Origin: Desulfuromonadaceae bacterium
GTDB lineage: Bacteria; Desulfobacterota; Desulfuromonadia; Geobacterales; Pseudopelobacteraceae
DNA length: 64,000 nt
Direction: 5' to 3'
Assembly (NCBI GenBank): GCA_028687585.1
Contig: JAQTZV010000010.1
Location: 62,001-126,000 of the forward strand
A model generated the notes under the pieces. That model searched no databases. It saw nothing but the letters and a program-made list of their open reading frames with translations, and had not been told where the DNA came from. The position numbers and the translations under genes are program-made. Of this stretch, positions 62,123 through 64,000 are shown one piece after another. How positions within the stretch are numbered: position 1 is the stretch's first letter; each line of letters opens with the position of its first letter.

Positions 62123-62323
62123 ATGGTAAACGGAACAGTAAAATGGTTTAATGACAGCAAGGGTTTTGGATTTCTTGAGCAGGAAGGTGGCGAGGATGTA
62201 TTCTGCCATTTCTCCGCAATCGCAGGCGAAGGTTTCAAATCCCTTGCAGAAGGCGATAGAGTAACTTTTGAAGTAACAAAGGGTCCGAAAGGGCTTCAGG
62301 CCGCGAACGTAACAAGAATTTAA
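62123..62323 (+). CDS. cspA: Cold-shock-type RNA-binding protein
   Basis: A 66-residue CSD protein with RNP1 KGFGFLEQ and RNP2 VFCHFSA; begins [16 protein letters not shown]. It binds single-stranded nucleic acid and melts RNA. CAGGAG precedes the ATG by 9 bases. Followed by an intrinsic terminator. Confidence 0.96.
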   Translation: MVNGTVKWFNDSKGFGFLEQEGGEDVFCHFSAIAGEGFKSLAEGDRVTFEVTKGPKGLQAANVTRI

Positions 62324-62344
62324 GGCCAGCTTCTTCAAAACCAC

Positions 62345-62378
62345 AAAAAACCCCGGAAACTTCCGGGGTTTTTTTTTG
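62345..62378 (+). terminator. Intrinsic terminator after the cold-shock gene
   Basis: AACCCCGGAA pairs with TTCCGGGGTT (62349-62370) followed by eight or more T. An A-tract on the left makes it usable from both strands. Confidence 0.9.
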
Positions 62379-62438
62379 AGGTTTTTTGCTGACATTAAAG
62401 AGCCGATTCCAAAGCATACGTCACCGAATATGCTAAAG

Positions 62439-62765
62439 TTACCCCCCGATTTTAAGGTTCATGCTGGTACTGACAAGATAATGGTACGCGGTATCAAACA
62501 CGACGATCTGGAGTACATATATTGCCGCAAAGGCAACTAACGGTGACAAATCAAGCATTCCGGTATCAGGCATATGTCGACGGATCCGGCGCAGTATCGG
62601 CTCCGTAACGCGGTGGATAAAGCTGACAAGTGGATTGTAGGGATCAGCATTAACCCATGATATGATAATGCTCGCCAGTAAAATATATTTGTACAGTGTT
62701 AGCAGCCCGCTTGCCAACTCAGTCAGCTTGGCAAGCGCCAGCAGTATGTTTGCCAGTAAAACCAT
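62439..62765 (-). CDS. YggT-family membrane protein
   Basis: A 108-residue protein with two or three helices and the YggT patterns ILLASIIISWVNADPYNPLVSFIHRVTEPILRRIRRHMP and TGMLDLSPLVAFAAIYVLQ. YggT proteins are linked to envelope processes and membrane domain positioning, of uncertain function. The gene is monocistronic. Confidence 0.92.
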   Translation of the reverse strand: MVLLANILLALAKLTELASGLLTLYKYILLASIIISWVNADPYNPLVSFIHRVTEPILRRIRRHMPDTGMLDLSPLVAFAAIYVLQIVVFDTAYHYLVSTSMNLKIGG

Positions 62766-62874
62766 CGATACGCTCCCGCATGTACAAGGTAAAATTGGCC
62801 TTACTATGCCTTAATGCCCCACCAAAGTCAAAACAGAAACTTGGCATTTATCGGAGAAAGAGGAGAAACTGATC

Positions 62875-63198
62875 GTGAACAAAAAAATATCCGCGCTGCT
62901 GCTTTCCGCCCTCGTAATGCCGGGACTCGGGCAACTCTATCTCGGCCGCAAGATGATCGGCGGAATCTTAATCGTACTCGTCAACCTAATACTAATTCTG
63001 GCACTTTTTGTACTGCTGCGTGGGCTTTCGCCGTTGATCGCTTCAAAGATAGCCGGCGGTCCAATCATCATAACACCGGCTGAGGTAATGAATGCGCTTG
63101 ATGGTGCCTCCGGTTTCGGAAAAGCCGTATTAGCTGCATTTTTTCTGGTGTGGGCGTTCTCGGTGGCTGATATATTACGAGCTAAAGTGGAATCATAG
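62875..63198 (+). CDS. Small integral membrane protein
   Basis: A 107-residue protein with two or three membrane helices. It begins NKKISALLLSALVMPGLGQLYLGRKMIGGILI, where the PGLGQLYLGR motif resembles TM2/DUF5683-type proteins. The GTG at 62875 has a GAGGAG site 9 bases upstream. Function unknown. Confidence 0.78.
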   Translation: MNKKISALLLSALVMPGLGQLYLGRKMIGGILIVLVNLILILALFVLLRGLSPLIASKIAGGPIIITPAEVMNALDGASGFGKAVLAAFFLVWAFSVADILRAKVES

Positions 63199-63306
63199 AC
63201 CGACAGAGAAGCACCATTCTTGACAAACGACGTTATTTTGTGCGATGCTACCAGAGTTAATTAAGATGAAATTCGCGCAGCCTGTTCAAGAAGAATCGGG
63301 GAAATA

Positions 63307-64000
63307 ATGATAATTTCAAAAATCATCGGAAGCGGATCATACCTGCCGGATCGAGTCATACCCAACAGTCATTTTGACTATCTGGTAGAAAATGCTGACG
63401 AGTGGATTTACAGCCGTACCGGTATCCGTGAAAGGCGCTTTGCCCATGCCGATCAGGCGACTTCTGACCTCGCCACAATCGCCGCAAAAAACGCTTTGGA
63501 GTCTGCCGGTATAGACGCTTCAGAAATCGACTGTATCGTTATCGGCACTTCGACTCCTGACATGAGCCTTCCTTCAACCGGCTGTATTGTCCAGGAAAAT
63601 ATTGGCGCAAAAAACGCCTTCGCTTTCGATATCAACGCCGTATGTTCCAGTTTTGTCTATGCGCTTGAAATCGCCGATAACTTCATCAAGTGCGGAAAAT
63701 ACAAGACCGTCATGGCTATCGGCGCCGATACCTACTCCAGAATCCTCGATTTTAACGATAAAAACAGTTGTCCACTTTTTGGCGACGGCGCCGGTGCGGC
63801 GATTTTGAGCAGCGGCGGTGATGCCACGAGAGGTGTACAGCAAACCTACATGCGTAGTGACGGCAAGGGATGGCCGCTGATTCAGGTCCCCTCATCCGGT
63901 TCCCGTAGTCCGGTTTCACCTGATACGATAGAGGCCCGGGAAATATATTTCCAGATGGCCGGCAAACAGGTCTACATATTTGCAACTGATGTTATTCCCG
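63307..64000 (+). CDS. fabH: 3-oxoacyl-ACP synthase III (FabH), N-terminal part
   Basis: First 231 residues of a KASIII that condenses acetyl-CoA with malonyl-ACP to start fatty acid synthesis; the gene runs off the window. It opens SKIIGSGSYLPDRVIPN, then DEWIYSRTGIRERRFA, with the nucleophilic cysteine at C113 (INAVCSSFVYAL) and GDGAGAAIL. The ATG at 63307 follows GGGGA. A TTGACA lies 77 bases upstream without a convincing -10 partner. Alternative: an acyltransferase-type KASIII homologue in a secondary pathway, not excluded from the partial sequence. Confidence 0.9.
   Translation, partial: MIISKIIGSGSYLPDRVIPNSHFDYLVENADEWIYSRTGIRERRFAHADQATSDLATIAAKNALESAGIDASEIDCIVIGTSTPDMSLPSTGCIVQENIGAKNAFAFDINAVCSSFVYALEIADNFIKCGKYKTVMAIGADTYSRILDFNDKNSCPLFGDGAGAAILSSGGDATRGVQQTYMRSDGKGWPLIQVPSSGSRSPVSPDTIEAREIYFQMAGKQVYIFATDVIP

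Noticed and set aside
1..64000. tRNA, rRNA or CRISPR arrays
   Set aside because: No cloverleaf, rRNA-like segment or regularly spaced repeat array was seen. A covariance or repeat-finder search would be decisive.

Overview
The window looks like a chromosomal segment of a Geobacter-like member of the Desulfuromonadia (Geobacterales). That is an inference from gene content and style: a bacteriohemerythrin, a PilW/RodZ-like pair, paired M16 peptidases, many two-component proteins, a DUF3426 zinc-ribbon protein, a GH57/GalT glucan module and Geobacter-type intergenic repeats. Base composition is near half GC by eye. I saw no rRNA, tRNA or CRISPR array.

Layout. 1-2.6 kb (minus): a MacAB-type exporter (permease cut by the window edge, ATPase, adaptor), preceded by a tiny promoter-miniORF-terminator unit. 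2.6-11.7 kb (plus): an unknown protein, Lon, an Mla-type lipid-transport operon (MlaE, an inserted EVE protein, MlaF, a repeat-tailed MlaD) and an active/inactive M16 peptidase pair, then a bacteriohemerythrin. 12.3-19.3 kb (minus): FAD dehydrogenase and receiver protein; a receiver/USP/receiver-kinase operon; RodZ-like and PilW-like proteins; a PfkB kinase.

19.4-44 kb is a cell-surface region. A complete type I secretion operon (ABC, HlyD, TolC; plus) is followed by a minus-strand set of membrane glycosylation genes (GT2, GtrA, a GT-C-like protein, an ICMT fusion), a polyserine lipoprotein and a 2443-residue cysteine-free RTX-type protein that is the obvious secretion substrate. Directly downstream is the most unusual part: a compact operon of an IspD/TarI-like cytidylyltransferase, a divergent RuBisCO-like protein and a LicD/fukutin-like phosphotransferase, behind two tandem sigma70-like promoters. 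The logic resembles CDP-ribitol synthesis and ribitol-phosphate transfer, with a RuBisCO-like enzyme added as a possible source of the polyol- or sugar-phosphate. I know of no described pathway with these three together. A secreted M23 peptidase and small proteins of unknown function follow.

44.6-64 kb is mostly housekeeping: CysS, a Cys-rich GAF sensor kinase with its receiver, a nucleotidyltransferase/degenerate phosphomannomutase fusion, GH57 glucanase, GalT, a TIGR02757 protein, DUF3426, an FKBP isomerase with a Cys-rich insertion, DivIVA, an ammonium transporter behind a sigma54-like promoter, UvrC, a MiaA-like transferase, a cold-shock protein, YggT, a small membrane protein and the start of FabH.

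Start codons were moved inward from the longest reading frame where a Shine-Dalgarno sequence, domain start or ATGA overlap favoured it. All family calls are from reading motifs by eye, without database searches.
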